Assembly: GCA_916700875.1 (NCBI GenBank)
Contig: CAKAKS010000060.1
Span: 30,711,120 to 30,775,119, forward strand
Source: Sebastes aleutianus
Taxonomy: Eukaryota > Chordata > Actinopteri > Perciformes > Sebastidae
Direction: 5' to 3'
Length of the DNA stretch: 64,000 nucleotides
Both the position numbers and the translations under genes were made by a program. Shown piece after piece: positions 35,728-48,196 of this stretch (positions are counted from its first letter, which is position 1; each line of letters opens with the position of its first letter). The notes below the pieces were generated by a model. The model saw only the letters and a list, made by a program, of their open reading frames with translations. It searched no databases and was not told where the DNA came from.

Positions 35728-36972
35728 ATGCAAAGTGAAAATATCGCTACTTATCATCTTTAAGATATGCCTTTATTTTGAAATTTTATATTTTTTATTT
35801 TTATCAAAAATAGATTTTTTATTTAAATGTCTGAAAGAACCCAGTAATACAATTTGTCAAATCATATTTTAGTGGCTTTTTTTGAGTTGATATAAATGTA
35901 ACTGATTGTGTTAAATGGGCGTATGATATTGTCTCATATCAATCGCAGGCCCCTGAATTGATATAAATCAAAATCGTATTGTGGCAGACTTTGGGATATT
36001 AGCAAATATCGTTGTCCAAAGAATCAATATATTATTGTATCGTGATGAAACTTTGATTTAAACCCTTACTAAAATGGTGCTTGTTTAAACAATATTCAGA
36101 CTAGTGAAAAACATGGAGGATGGGGCAGTTTGTAATTAGATCAAAATTGATGATGCCGTTAATTACAGACAACGTAGAATGTAAAGGTAAAACGTTATTA
36201 TGGGTCTGTATGCTACATCCTCCTATCCACAATATTCAGATGGAAGTTCTATATTTGCACCTTAATGACGTATAGTACTGCTGCCCCATTACAGTAGATA
36301 TGCATTAAAAATAAATAATCTGTTAACATCAATAATTTAAATAAATTATAAATGTGTGAAAATTGAATTCCTGTAAGTCACAGAGTGGTGTGTGTTCTCT
36401 GCTCCTTTATTTGACAGACTTCAAACACTAAGCAAAAGAAATATTTCATGGCAACAGAAACACATTAAACAGCTCCTCGTATGGGACACAACTACCCCCT
36501 CACCTTCGTCTTTGAGCTGGGAGTAACCTGAGTTTTACATTCAGCTAGTTGGCGAAATAAAGACTTCCCTCTGATGACTTATTCATATCCCACAGGTACG
36601 ACGCGAGGTCGAAAAGTGCCAGGAGTGGAAGTCTGTATTTCTACAAATGGACCTTAAAAGGAAATGGTAAGTCAGTTGTCAATGTTAAAGAATTTTTTAA
36701 CCTTTATCCTGAGAGCATGCATGCTCAGTTTCATTTTTACCAGCATGCCTCACAGTTATACTTTTACACACATTCACTCCAGGGAGCTGCTCAGCACAAC
36801 CACAGCCTACGACTGCAGGCTGCTGAGCAGCTCCAGCCAGGCAGCTGGGGGTCAAGGGCATCTCGACGGTGGTTGTTGAGGGGCAGATTGGCATCTTAGT
36901 TATACAAACATTTCTCAGAGCTTCTCTGGAGGCCGAAATAATGTCCTTGGTTGAGTTAAACCACAAGTGCAG

Positions 36973-37090
36973 AGGCAAGGAAAGCAAGTTTATTTGTATA
37001 GCAAGTTTCAACAGGGCGATTCAAAGTAAACTGCTTTACATGAAACATAAAAAAGGCATTAAGACAACATATAAAAGAAACAAGGTGATA
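36973..37090 (+). repeat. Short interspersed repeat, copy 1
   Basis: GCAAGTTTATTTGTATAGC, then TTCAAAGTAAACTGCTTTACATGAAAC, recurs at 38,381-38,460. It is a SINE- or LINE-tail-like unit common in spiny-rayed fish. Confidence 0.55.
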
Positions 37091-37386
37091 AAGGGATAGA
37101 TAAATAGGATTTAAATGATTAAAATAAAACCGAGGATAAAAATAGGAGCACAAAAATGTAATCAAGCAGATTATGATATGAGAGACATGAATGAATAACT
37201 CCACGTTTAACGTGATAAAAGGCAGTGGCAGATAGAAAAGGTTTAACCTTTGGAGCAGACCTCAGGTTTACTGGGAGTTTGTTCTAGACTAGTGGTGCAT
37301 AGAGAGCAAGAACAGCAGCTTAATGGAGTCAGTTTCATTTGGTGCAACATCTGTGTGAGCGCGTATTAAAAGTAGTTCATAATATG

Positions 37387-37500
37387 TACGCTACTCCGTA
37401 CGCTACTCCGTTCGCTACTCCGTTCGCTACTCCGTTCGCTACTCCGTTCGCTACTCCGTTCGCTACTTACTCCGTACGCTACTTACTCCGTACGCTACTA
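37387..37500. repeat. 12-bp minisatellite
   Basis: Tandem units of TACGCTACTCCG and TTCGCTACTCCG (about seven), then two 16-bp variants with an extra TACT. Confidence 0.9.
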
Positions 37501-38380
37501 CTCTGTACAAAAAAAAATAAAAGATATACCGTGTGATAATATTATACATTAACTTCTTTTTATGCAACACTGCTCATCTATATTAGTTTGTCTTTGTTCT
37601 AAAAGCTGTGACTGGAATTATATTATTTCCCCCCCTGGTGGTTTAATACTGGTGGGAGAACGATTTTCTATATTATTATCAGCACCATCATTAAGTGCAG
37701 GATGGGAAAGGATGCAGATGAAACATGACAGTCATCGTAATATTTCATTGTTGTGTTGACAGCCGTGTGCCGATGTTGTGTGACAGCATTGCGTCCAAAA
37801 GCCACAAACCGCTTGTGTATTAAAGCTAATGATGTTTCACTAAATCTATATTGTATTGATTTTAAAATACTTTTAATAAAGACTCAACACTCGTCAGAAT
37901 CCACATAGAGAAACTCCTCTTTCACAGAATAGCCCAAATCTTCTTCTTATTTGGGCTGAAAACTTTACGGACTGTTGTGTGGCCGTCCACATCACATGTC
38001 TAAACTAACAAATTGCATCAGCTGATTAAAGGCTGGCCGGACAAAGCTCAAAGAAACAATGTGTGAATTCAGTTTGAAGCTCTTTGAAGTTCTTCTGAAC
38101 AGAGCGGAAGGATTTGGTCACTGTGGCAACACCGCTGTGAATACAAGGCAGCTTTTCTCAAAGTCAATGAAAAAAAATACAAACAAATGTCCATCCATCC
38201 ATCCAGTCTCTTAACATATACTAATACAAAGTTTATCTTTAAGGCACCACAGTGATCAATTAGTAAATATAAATTAACTTTTAAAGGTTTAAATGTTCCT
38301 TTCTGTTTGGGTTTCTCATCAAAATAACAAGGTGTCTCTTTTTTATTTGTGTTTTATAGTCTGTTGGTGATCAGCCATAT

Positions 38381-38460
38381 GTGGCGCAAGGCAAGTCTAT
38401 TTGTAAAGCACCTGTCAAACACAGACGCAATTCAAAGCGCTTTACATGAGGTGAAACAAT
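38381..38460 (+). repeat. Short interspersed repeat, copy 2
   Basis: GGCAAGTCTATTTGTAAAGCAC, then AATTCAAAGCGCTTTACATGAGG, matches copy 1. It is followed by an A-rich AATAAA array (38,456-38,580), as expected of a retroposed unit. Confidence 0.55.
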
Positions 38461-38707
38461 AAAAATAAAAATAAAAATGGAAAAAAAATCAATTAAATTA
38501 TAACAAAATTAGATAAGATAAAAAATAAAAAATAAAAAATAAAAATGGACAAAAAAATAAATCAATAAATCAAAAATAGAATTACTATGTGGTTACTGGT
38601 TACAGTGCAATAATAAGTTTGCCCCTAATTCCATTAATCAAGTTTTTAATTTACAATAGGACAGACATGGACAGACAGACAGACATACCCTCTGAAAAAT
38701 TAATAAA

Positions 38708-39051
38708 AAATGACTAGATTGCTGACAATTAATTGATTAATTAATTAGTTGTCAACTATTAAATTAATCTCCAACTATCTTGATAATCAATTAATCAGTT
38801 TGAGTAAATATTTTATTTTCTTAAATGTGAATATTTTCTGGTTTCTTTCCTCCTCTATGACAGTAAACTGAATATCTTTGTATTGTCGACAAAACAAGAC
38901 ATTTGAGGACGTCTTCTCGGGCTTTGGAAAACACTGATCAACATTTTCTAACATTTTTCTAACATTTTCTAGACCAAACAACTTATCGATAAATTGAGAA
39001 AATAATCGACAGATTTATCGACGATGAAAATAACAGTTAGGTTCAGCCCTA
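38708..39051 (+). repeat. Dispersed repeat family D, copy 3 (near complete)
   Basis: It runs from GCTGACAATTAATTGATTAATTAATTAG to CGATGAAAATAACAGTTAGGTTCAGCCC. The middle contains GACAGTAAACTGAATATCTTTG and the complement of AATTTTCCAAAGCC. The 64-aa minus-strand ORF within it is not a gene. Confidence 0.6.
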
Positions 39052-41388
39052 AAAATGACTGTATACTGTGAATACATTATATTCAGACACATGGGATTGT
39101 GTGGCTGAATCCTCCAAGTGCAGAGAAGCTTTAGTACATGTTTGTAAACACTGTTGCTAAGCCTATTATAGAGGTTATTGAGAGGTTATTGAGAGGTGAC
39201 TGTATGTGGTGGCCTAGCTCTGTATCATACCCTGTAATGACCCTGCTGTTTGTTTAGACACTGACCATGTTAAATGCATTACTCAGTCATATAAACATAT
39301 GGACATTTGCATTTCAGGCACATGCTGGTGGATATTAAGACGGCCGTGTGGGATGAAAAGAGGATTTCTGATTGATCCCCTTGTTGTTTAATAACTCTGC
39401 ATCAACACTGTTCTCTACTGTAAGGTCACAGAGTGTGTCAGCCAGAGGTCACGGGGGCGCTGTGTGTGCGTGTGTGACACACGTAGACCACATGCTGGTG
39501 TCCAGCCTGGAGGGCATCACAACAGAGTTCTGCCAGAACAAGTTGTGTTACTTGTGCTACCACACACATCGTATGTGAAAAGGTCACAGAGCTGTCCCTG
39601 GAGGAATGGCTGGGAGACCCTGTGTTGGTCATGGACTGACACCGTGTCCCACTTCTACAACATATTTACTAACACTATGAAGTCCATGTGTTTTTTAAGT
39701 TTGTATAAAATAAATGAATGTGTTGTAACGCTGTGTTAATACCTTCAAACAATAGAGAAAAGTCAGAAGAAACAATCATATATTGTTTAGCCGGCTTTTT
39801 TCAGGTCCTTTTCCTGGTAATTATCTCGAAACCCCTAAAGGCTTTTACACACCGGCTGCTTAGTTTTCATGCAATTAATTCGCACGCCAGTATATTTTTC
39901 GGAACTGTTGTTTTTGTCTTGAGTATTTGATATTTTGCGGCAAAAAAGTGATAAACTTTTTTTCTAAAGGAGGTCCATTTTTCTGAGCTTTCACACCGCT
40001 AATAAAAGGCATCAACCAATCACGTTGAGCTGAACGTGTTGAGTTGCCCCTATATTTATGAAACAACGACATGGAGGCTCCAAAGTCCGAACCAAGTCGT
40101 CAACCTTCACAAAGGCAGAGCAGACCAGATCCACTCCTTCCGTTCTTAACTTTCACAATAAAAGCCCTTGACGTATGATATTCACAGGCGAGTATTTTTA
40201 TATTTTCTGGCCACACGCGAGCGCGCATGGGATCCCGACCCGGTAGATTTATACGTGTAAAAAGTTACAAACAGTCCCTTTAACTAAAAAAATAAAAAAT
40301 AAATAATAAAACATTTTTTAGAAATAACTATAAATAATTACTAACATGTCAGAAATAACTACAAAACCTTACATTTTTTAAGCTTACTTTTCGTTTTGTG
40401 AGCTGTATCAAGCTGAAAATATTTGATTGCTGCACTGTACTATCTGAAATTTGTTTCCCAGTTTTTTTCCCATCGTGAGTAATATCCATGGTGTTGCTGC
40501 ATTGTGTCCATGAACATAAGAGTGTCCTACATCAGCGGTTCCCAGATGAAGTAATATCTGTTTTTGACCCCTCCTCACTGGGTATTGGCTGTGACCATTT
40601 CACAATGTGATTTCAGTCTTTACTTTATTTTTAGAGGCCTTAAGAGATACATTTCCCCAGTAAAAATAATCATATTTTGTTTAGCAGACTGTTTTTTCTG
40701 GACCATTCCCTGGCGATTATCTCACGACCCCTCAGATTTATCCTACGACCCTTGTGGGGATCCTGACACCCAGTTTTGGAATCAACATCCCCATGCTTCA
40801 ACATCAAGCTGAAGCTGCTCTAACATACATGCATTTCAGTATACTTCATTTTGTAATTTTAAAAATAAGTTCCAGTTAATGATCATTGACTGGAAACTAA
40901 TGACCATTATTAAACAGGTAGCTCAAATCAAGCAATCTGATTCATAGCCGTGATATAATAACCACATGCAACTGCTATGATGTCTAATTCCTTTGCACTT
41001 CAGTATCACTCCGCGCCTGAGAAAAAAAAAAACAAGTCAAGACTAATGTGTTGTCATGGTTGCTTAGCGACAGGGTCACAGGGAGGGCGATCACTTCCGC
41101 CAACACAGAACAGGTTACAGATAGAAAGGAACACAGTTAGCTGCTAAAACTCGTTACAAAATGGAAACATTTAAGTTTAACTTCTATGGAGGAGTGAATG
41201 CATAGACGTATAAAGAGAACTGGATACAGCGTTGGAGGCGGGGCCCTGTTCATTCCTATGCTCAGTGGCGCATGAAGCCAAAATGGCTCGACTTCCGTCT
41301 GGAAAAGTACCCAGATCTTGGGCACATGGAACATGCGCAATAGCGTCCGCTCGGTCACATGACTCGATCACGGGGTCCCAACGTCACG

Positions 41389-41439
41389 CTGTCGTCACAG
41401 CTTACTCTGTCGTCACAGCCTACTCTGTCGTCATGGTCT
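41389..41439. repeat. 18-bp short tandem repeat
   Basis: CTGTCGTCACAGCTTACT recurs nearly three times, ending CTGTCGTCATGG. Confidence 0.8.
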
Positions 41440-41790
41440 GGGTCTCATTCACATGAACGGAGGAAGGGAAATAACTCAGGATTCGGCTATTAGTGCGTTT
41501 TACAACGTTTAGGACCTAATGATTTAAATAAGGACTATTAGAGTGTTCGTACAGGAAAGTTGATTTACCTAAAAAAAATTATCCGCTGAGTTACAGACGT
41601 CTCTTTCCCAATGTAAGTCTATGGGGAAAAGTCTTTTTGGGCCCAATGGCATCACGTGACGGACACGGAAGTTGCAGTACCACCGTTTGGCCACTACGAA
41701 AATTGGGATCAACGACCGGTGCTCTTCCTGGGGGCTTGGGTGGATGGAGCAGTGCCCATCTCCAGAAAAAAATCCACCTGCTAAACCAGT

Positions 41791-42218
41791 GGGCTACCTC
41801 GGAGTCTGAAAAGTGAAGCCAATGCTGAAGTGCCTTAAACTTGCATTCTTTCTAACAGCCAGCAGGGGGCGACTCCACTGGTTGGAAAATGACGTCAGAC
41901 TGTATAGAAGTCTATGAGAAAATTAGCCTACTTCTCATGATGCCCACAACCACTTCACACACACAGGCTGCCCTTTCCCCTCTGCCCTGCAGGTGTCACT
42001 GTTGAGGCATTTTAATCAGAATTTGAATAATGGATTTTTTCCAAAGAAGAAAGAAAAATTATTTCATAAATGATACGGAGATTTGGTGATGGTTTATTTT
42101 AACCAATTACTCTTTTATAATTCAAACTCCCTCTTGCCTCTCAAAAAAATAGAAGAGGAGAAACCTCCTCTGCCTCTATGGACCAGCCTCCACTGATATA
42201 TATATAAACTGTATATGG
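41791..42218 (+). repeat. Dispersed repeat family A, copy 2
   Basis: The first 150 bp (GGGCTACCTC, then GTCTGAAAAGTGAAGCC and the GGGGGCGACTCC core) match copies 1 and 3. The second half diverges and ends ATAAACTGTATATGG, a variant of the family end. Confidence 0.7.
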
Positions 42219-45200
42219 CAAGTTTTTTTTATTTTGTATTTCACTCTTTTCTTTTTTACTTTTTAGAGCAGCTAGATTTTGTATTGGTGGCAATGACCTG
42301 GGTCTGAACTTTGTGGACAGCTCCGAGTAAATTGGCCCAGACGTGAGTCAAGCCGTTGTCAGTATCCCTTGTTAAACCCAGGTCCCGTAATGTAAAGAGG
42401 ATTAGTCTAGGTCTGGGAAATCATGTCTCTATCTCTCACTGAAGGATTTTGGACAGATCATGCTGAACTACTAGAGAGCTAGTACAAAATGTTACAGGCT
42501 TTACACGGCTAAATCCTCCAAGACTGATGCCTCACTCCTACGCTATTAGTGACTATTCCATTAGTCAGTGCACCCTGAGGTCATGACAGGTGGTGGCGTC
42601 CCGGGGCTGTGACAGTGGAAACAACTGCCATGGAGACCAGGCAGTGGACTCCCAGGCCGGGTGTAAACTGACAGGTGGTCAGTTGGGGGGGGGAGGCTGG
42701 TGTCGGCATCACCTATCATGACCTGGGATGGGGTTTCACCTCTAGGGCCAAATGGGGGTCAGTGTTTCCAGGTCCAAGAAGTTTCCATTGTAAATCTACT
42801 TTTCTTGGTTTTCATTGCATGTGCATTATTTTGTTGATATCATTTCTCAACGTGATTCTAACAACATGGACAAATAAGTGTCCTGATCTTTATAACTTTC
42901 ATAATCTTGAGTGTTTTTGATGTATTAATGTGGTTTCATTTGAACTGAGGCCGGTACTACGAAGCAGGATTTGGGGTTAGCGAGGTAACTTCAGGTCTAA
43001 CCCTGGGTTTTCAGTCCTTCGACGGTGGTTCATTTCTTACCGCCATAGTAACTTATACTGAACAACTAACCTGCTCCGAAGCAGGCTGCAACCCCGGCAG
43101 TACGGACTTGGGAGCAAATCAAAAATAGAACATAATGGCTTCATTCACAACGTTGCCATTCAAATTTGATAAAGATAAAAATAACATTTATATAACAACA
43201 TTAACACAGAATCAGTATTTATCCTCTGATATATTCAGATCATATATCCACTTACGCTATCGGAATCAGTTTCTTGAGCTGTACAGTATGTAGCTGTGAG
43301 ACACGTCGGTTTTGGTGCGTTTAAAGTCCTGCAGACATTGCCTTGCGTTACTTTGCTACCGGTACTTTTATGTGGGTGACCATAAGATATGAAAGTAAGC
43401 CTGCTTACTGCTTTGGGAGCAAATAAAAATATGTATAAGAGCATAATTCAAAGTCCGTTTCACACCGTCCGGGTTACAGCTGACATAAGAAGGCTAATAT
43501 TGTCATACGCGGCATAATTTACCCAAGTGGATGAATAAAGTGTCTTTTATTCTATTCTATAAGAATACATCTAAGCAACACATCAACAGAATACACAAAT
43601 GTAATTATAGTCAGATCTATCGTGCTCTAAATGGGGCAGTGATATTATAAACCTATTAATTTACACATTCACACTGTCGGGGATCTTTGCCAGCTGTCCT
43701 TTCTTCAAGTTCATTGACGGCTGCTTCCCCCGGGTTGGAAAACAATTGACCACTCAGAGTTTAGGAAGCAGGATTAAGAACAGGGACATCATTCTTCTAC
43801 ATGGCTAGCTAGCTACGTAGCTACATCCAAATTAGTGTCAAGAAAAATAAATAAAGTACCAATCTAATAAGATACAGTTTCAATCTGTTCATCTCAGAGT
43901 TTTCATCCATATATCTTGAGACATGAGGTTGCGGGACTCATTTGAAAATGGCCATGCCAATTTTTCCTCACCAAAATTTAGCGTAGCTATGGAATATCAT
44001 TTAGCATTCTTCCCGACAAGCTAAAATGGTCCGATCGCTTCTTTAGGTTTTCTAGTTTCATATGATGCCAGTACCTCGATCTCGAAAGATTGAGATCGGC
44101 TGGAAATTTTTAAGAGGTTAATTAAAAATCAATACAGTGTTTTTGAGAATCGATACAGTATCACAAAACATGTAATCGCGATACTCCTGTGTATTGATAT
44201 TGTCTTACCAGTATCTTTACTCTAGCTTTAAGACTGATTGGATTGCTAAGAGGTTAATAGTTTATATAATAAAAGATCGTTACTTGACGTCCCGATATTG
44301 TCATGCAAAATATCGCAATGCTGTGCTTTATCGATTTTCCCCCCCAACCCTAGGAAGAGTTGTGTGTGTCTCACAGTTTACCTGTTTATTTATACCCCTA
44401 ACCTTAATCCGGAGTGCCCTTCACTGCTGCGAGTGTGGCTTCATGCAGAGTGACAATCTGTAGGTGGAGAGGAAGCAGTTTGGGAAAAAGCCAAGCTGAG
44501 TTTTGATCTCCCCCTTATCGTATTTCTCATAGTCTGAATGCTAATAGCTGCCACTTCTACAGAGATAAAGCAGTGACTGTGTGGTACACTCACTTTGTTT
44601 TTAGTGGTCCAACAAAGGTGCACAGTCTGTAGAGCTCATGCCTTTGTAGCTCAGGGACAGAAGAGGCAACTCTGGGACAAACTGTCAGTCGCCAACACTG
44701 AAAAAAAACACAAACACTAGCCAGCAACGAGAGCACCCGCATACTGTCCGTATACAACCGGTGTAAGTCGGAACAATTGTTCACAGATTGTACTGTACAC
44801 ACACGTACACACACAGCTGCATCACCCAGCACCAATTACCACAGCTGTGACCTCACACGTCCGGGTCAGTGATTCCCACAAAATGGACAAAAAGAAACTT
44901 GTCCTGGAATCTCGGCTCCCAATTACGCTGCACTGAGCTCCCCGGGTGGACAATGCTGCAGGTGAGAAGTTGGACGGGGCCCTGTCACAGCTTGGCAGAG
45001 GCACAATGGAGCCCTGTGGCTGCGCCTGGGACGGCTGCAAGTCCGTTTACAGATGAAGTGCCAGGATAGAACTTCTTTCGAAACAGGGTTTGCAAAATGT
45101 GCTATCTTTATTCTCTGTGTTTTGTTTCCATGAGCTTTATTTCACTGTGTTTGTGAGCAAAGACCGTCGAGATGGTTCCACTTCATTTTAAGCATTGACA

Positions 45201-45355
45201 GACTTCACATGCTGAAGTGAGTGTAAGTGCCAGGACAACAAGAGTCAGAGGGAGTTGTTACCCTTTGAAACAATCAAAAGGATAAAGTGAAGACAAGTCA
45301 TTTTATCTAATAAAACCCTGCAGTGCATAACTCGCCAAGATTATGAATGAAAATA
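42219..45355. other. Intergenic, unrecognised
   Basis: It includes a repeat-like start GGCCGGTACTACGAAGCAGG (42,950), a LINE tail (TTTTATTCTATTCTATAAG, 43,545) and cyclic CGATA-type sequence (44,100-44,340). No exon with splice signals and protein-like residues was found. Confidence 0.45.
43921..44080 (+). repeat. Dispersed repeat family C, internal fragment
   Basis: TTTGAAAATGGCCATGCCA and TTAGGTTTTCTAGTTTCAT match 11,193-11,300 in the same order and orientation. Both ends are missing. Confidence 0.5.
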
Positions 45356-45480
45356 AGGCTGTTGTGACAATAATGCGTTAACGCAAATTTGTTTTAACGC
45401 CACTAATTTCTTTAACGAATTAACGCAACTTGCGATTTTTCGGTTGTAGTTGGCTCAGTTTTAAATAGAGTGAAGATCAA
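45356..45480 (-). repeat. Dispersed repeat family C, end fragment
   Basis: AACGCCACTAATTTCTTTAAC, TTAACGCAACTTG and GTAGTTGGCTCAGTTTTAAA match 62,767-62,835. It abuts another repeat end, with TTTCTTACACCCCTACTA at 45,531-45,548. Confidence 0.5.
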
Positions 45481-45640
45481 ATATGGTATCAAAAAACATA
45501 ATATCGCAATATTCATGTGTATCAATAATTTCTTACACCCCTACTACTATGAGGAACTTTCATTTTGTGTTGATTTTGGCGGTCCCTGTGGACAGAAGTG
45601 GGAGTGTTTCCGAGCACCAGAGTCCCTTTAGAAAACCTCT

Positions 45641-45945
45641 CATTTTACTGCAGCAGGGTCTGACAGCCCCGCGCCGTCCTGGTTCCAGTTCTCCCGTGCC
45701 TCCTTTCCCTCCAGCGGGTCCAGCAAAGTGGCCTGGGCCTCCAGCAGCGTGGTGTCGCTGTTGGTTCCCAGCGAGGACCGGCGGAGCAGCGAGGCCAAGC
45801 TCTGCTCCTGACCGAAGGAGGAGCCACTGCTGCAAAGCATGGAGCTCTTCACCTCCCACCAGAGCTCCGACTGCAGGTCGCTGCTGGAGGCCCCGCTGAG
45901 AAGCCGCGTGCCGTAAATGGTTTTGTCTGATTTTGTGGGGAATCG
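45641..45945 (-). pseudogene. Unrecognised protein-like segment, orphan exon or captured gene fragment
   Basis: On the minus strand the frame gives TRLLSGASSSDLQSELWWE, SLASLLRRSSLGTNSDTT and TLLEAQATLLDPLEGKEA before a TGA. Third codon positions are mostly G or C, unlike the surrounding AT-rich DNA, and residue composition is protein-like (E, L, S rich, no long low-complexity run). I do not recognise the family. A weak acceptor (AATCAG) precedes KTIYG, and GTAAAA overlaps the end as a possible donor. It is flanked by repeat fragments (45,356-45,480 and a TTTCTTACACCCC end at 45,531). It could be an exon of an unseen gene, a processed pseudogene, or DNA carried by a transposon. I place it as non-functional with low certainty. 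Confidence 0.4.
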
Positions 45946-46550
45946 GACCCGATGACAGGTATTAAGAATAACTACATACAAATAGCAAATATTCTCGCTG
46001 ATGGTCTCGTTTGCTTATGTAGGTCATATAGAGGCGTCAGTATTAAATTGAGACTGAACCAGATAAAAGTTCCTTGTATACTTTAAACTATTTATGAATT
46101 TAATTTTAACCAATTTTGTAAGGAAAAATCTTACCATATAATAGGTTGTATTGAGTAGAATTTATTTTTACTTTATGAGGAAAACCTAAATGGAATGAGG
46201 GCGGGAGAAGAGAGAAGCAGAGCAGGGGATGAGCATGGATACTGTAGGAGTTCTGTCTTTAGGAAACAGAACAGCAGTATGTGTTGCAGAGAACGGCTAA
46301 GGTCAACAACAGAGCCCTGCATTGATTCCACATATGTGGTAAGGTCAAAAACTATCATGGGACCTTTGCCCCTGGGCAGTTTCCAATCGTTCAGTTTCTC
46401 ATAATCTGTGGAAAACTTGTCTGCTTTTCACAGTTCAATGACCACTCGTCTCTGCAGCAATTACAGTGCCCTCTTTGCACCCAGTCGGGTCAATGCCATG
46501 TACAAGTGATCTAATGTCATTTAGATTCCCACTGCTTTAAGCACACTGAA

Positions 46551-46600
46551 TAAGATAAGATAATCCTTTATTAGTCCCACAGTGGGGAAATTTGCAAATA
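46551..46600 (+). repeat. LINE-tail-like repeat
   Basis: TAAGATAAGATAATCCTTTATTAGTCCCACAGTGGGGAAATTTGC resembles a tail found at the 3' end of fish retroelements. It is recognised by style only. Confidence 0.4.
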
Positions 46601-48196
46601 TATTATATTTACACTACTCTTCAGGACGATTATATTCACATTACAGTGAGTAGATGCAAGCAACCTAATAAAGAGTTGTAAAAGAAGATAATGAATATGT
46701 CTCCACAGACAGCTCCCTAAGGAACAGTATGGTGTTTTAAGAGTTTAATGGCTCATTGATTTGTAAACACAAGCAGCTAAAACTGAGCTTTATGGAAACT
46801 AGCACACAGTGAACCCTGGCTGGTAGATAACTGACATTACAGCCAAGTATAAAGTATGTTTAATGTCAGCACAGCCGATACATGTCCTGTATGTTGTTGG
46901 ATGTGTTAACAGTCAGTTGGCAACCAATTATGGTGGCCCCCTTCTGCACACAACACTCAATTGATAAACCCCGGGGGCCATGTGGAGATGACTTAGTGGG
47001 TCAAATGCAGCCTGCAGTTATCGCAGATAGTGAGAGATGCACCAACACACACACACACACACACACACACCGCGCAGCGCATGCACAAAGTGGAAACAGA
47101 CGGCGCTAAAAATAAACCATCTGAAATATTTAACTTACTGACCCAGAAAACAGCCTCAGTGTAATATGTTTGCACAAGCAGAGGACACCACGGCGACAGA
47201 GCCATGATATCATTAGGGCTGACGGTAACTCTTGATAAAATGCATGCTACATGCTGTACCGTCCGCCGCAGGTTAATGCATCAAAGTCACATGCAAATGA
47301 AGCATGTTGTTTAGTCAATTATGTAAGGATGACAAAATCATGCAAAGAGTGATTCAATCAGGTCACTTGGCTCATATGTCCTTAAAGGGGCACCCCAGCA
47401 TTTTAGTACTGCACTTCCATAAAGTCACAAGAGACAGATTAAGAAAAAAGAACATCCCTAAGCATGCTCCAAAAACACTGGATCCTATGTTTCACATAAT
47501 GCAATCAATGGCATGCAAGTGTGAGGACCTAATGACTTAGAAGCATCTTATGTTGTAATTTTTTATAGTAAATGCAGATACAGTAAATATAACATTTATG
47601 CTACAATAAATACAACAAATCATGACTTGTTCTGTGTTTGCTGAGCCCATGGATCAAACATTTCCCAATCCAGTGCTCTTAGTATCTAAGGATTACATCT
47701 TTGAAATCCCAAACCCAGAAGTTGAATGCCATCCACCTTCAAACAAGACTAAAGGTCTTTGCCCAACAAGACAACACAACCAACACATTAGCAAGAAGCT
47801 ATCGTTTAGCTGCCTAGAGGACAATCACTACTATCTAATCTTTCCTACATCCTTTGTTTTGCAACCATCCCTGATTCCAAACTGTTCTGCAATCACCTGC
47901 CATAATCTCTCTTTATCTATCTATCTTAATCTCTCTTTAAATTCTGCATCTACAGTATGTATTTATTTATTTCTTTGTTGTAAAATGCTTTGTGCTGGGA
48001 TCATCAGTTTATCAGATGCCAATTTGGATGATGACGTTTGCACGGACGGTGGCTTCGAGTGGTCAAACAATCATCTTTTGCCTTTTCCACAGAAAAATCC
48101 GTTCCGAAAACTTAAATGACGGATGAAAGTTTCTGAGTCGGTGTGTAAACATGATTGTGAGGTTGTATTTATTTTTAAATGTGCAACAATTTCAGA
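46601..48196. other. Intergenic with one 165-codon open frame of doubtful value
   Basis: A CA tract (47,044-47,070) and an open frame at 47,622-48,119 (+) occur here. The frame is rich in Ser, Asn and Leu, contains a CTATCTATCT-type simple repeat and has no recognisable domain or splice partner. Confidence 0.4.
47044..47070. repeat. (CA)n microsatellite
   Basis: About 13 CA units followed by CGCGCAGCGCATGC. Confidence 0.95.

Larger units (their letters stand above)
35014..36069. mobile_element. Outer hAT-like element (level 1 of a three-level nest)
   Basis: It starts CGGGGTGTAACAATACATCG and ends TGAAACTTTGATTTAAACCCTTAC. Direct flanks AAAAATGT and TAAAATGG agree at 6 of 8 positions, close to an 8-bp duplication. 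It is interrupted by the element at 35,091-35,727. No transposase ORF is present. Confidence 0.5.
36070..41790. other. Intergenic, repeat-rich
   Basis: It has two SINE-like units, family D copy 3 and a 12-bp minisatellite. Two stretches at 39,745-39,835 and 40,540-40,800 share CTTTTCCTGG/CCATTCCCTGG, then ATTATCTC and GACCCCT, so they are probably copies of one more repeat, the first broken off at 39,835. No gene is supported. Confidence 0.45.

Noticed and set aside
47622..48119. 165-codon plus ORF
   Set aside because: AT-rich with a CTATCTATCT simple-repeat section, no recognisable motif or upstream exon. Left as possible only if RNA evidence appears.
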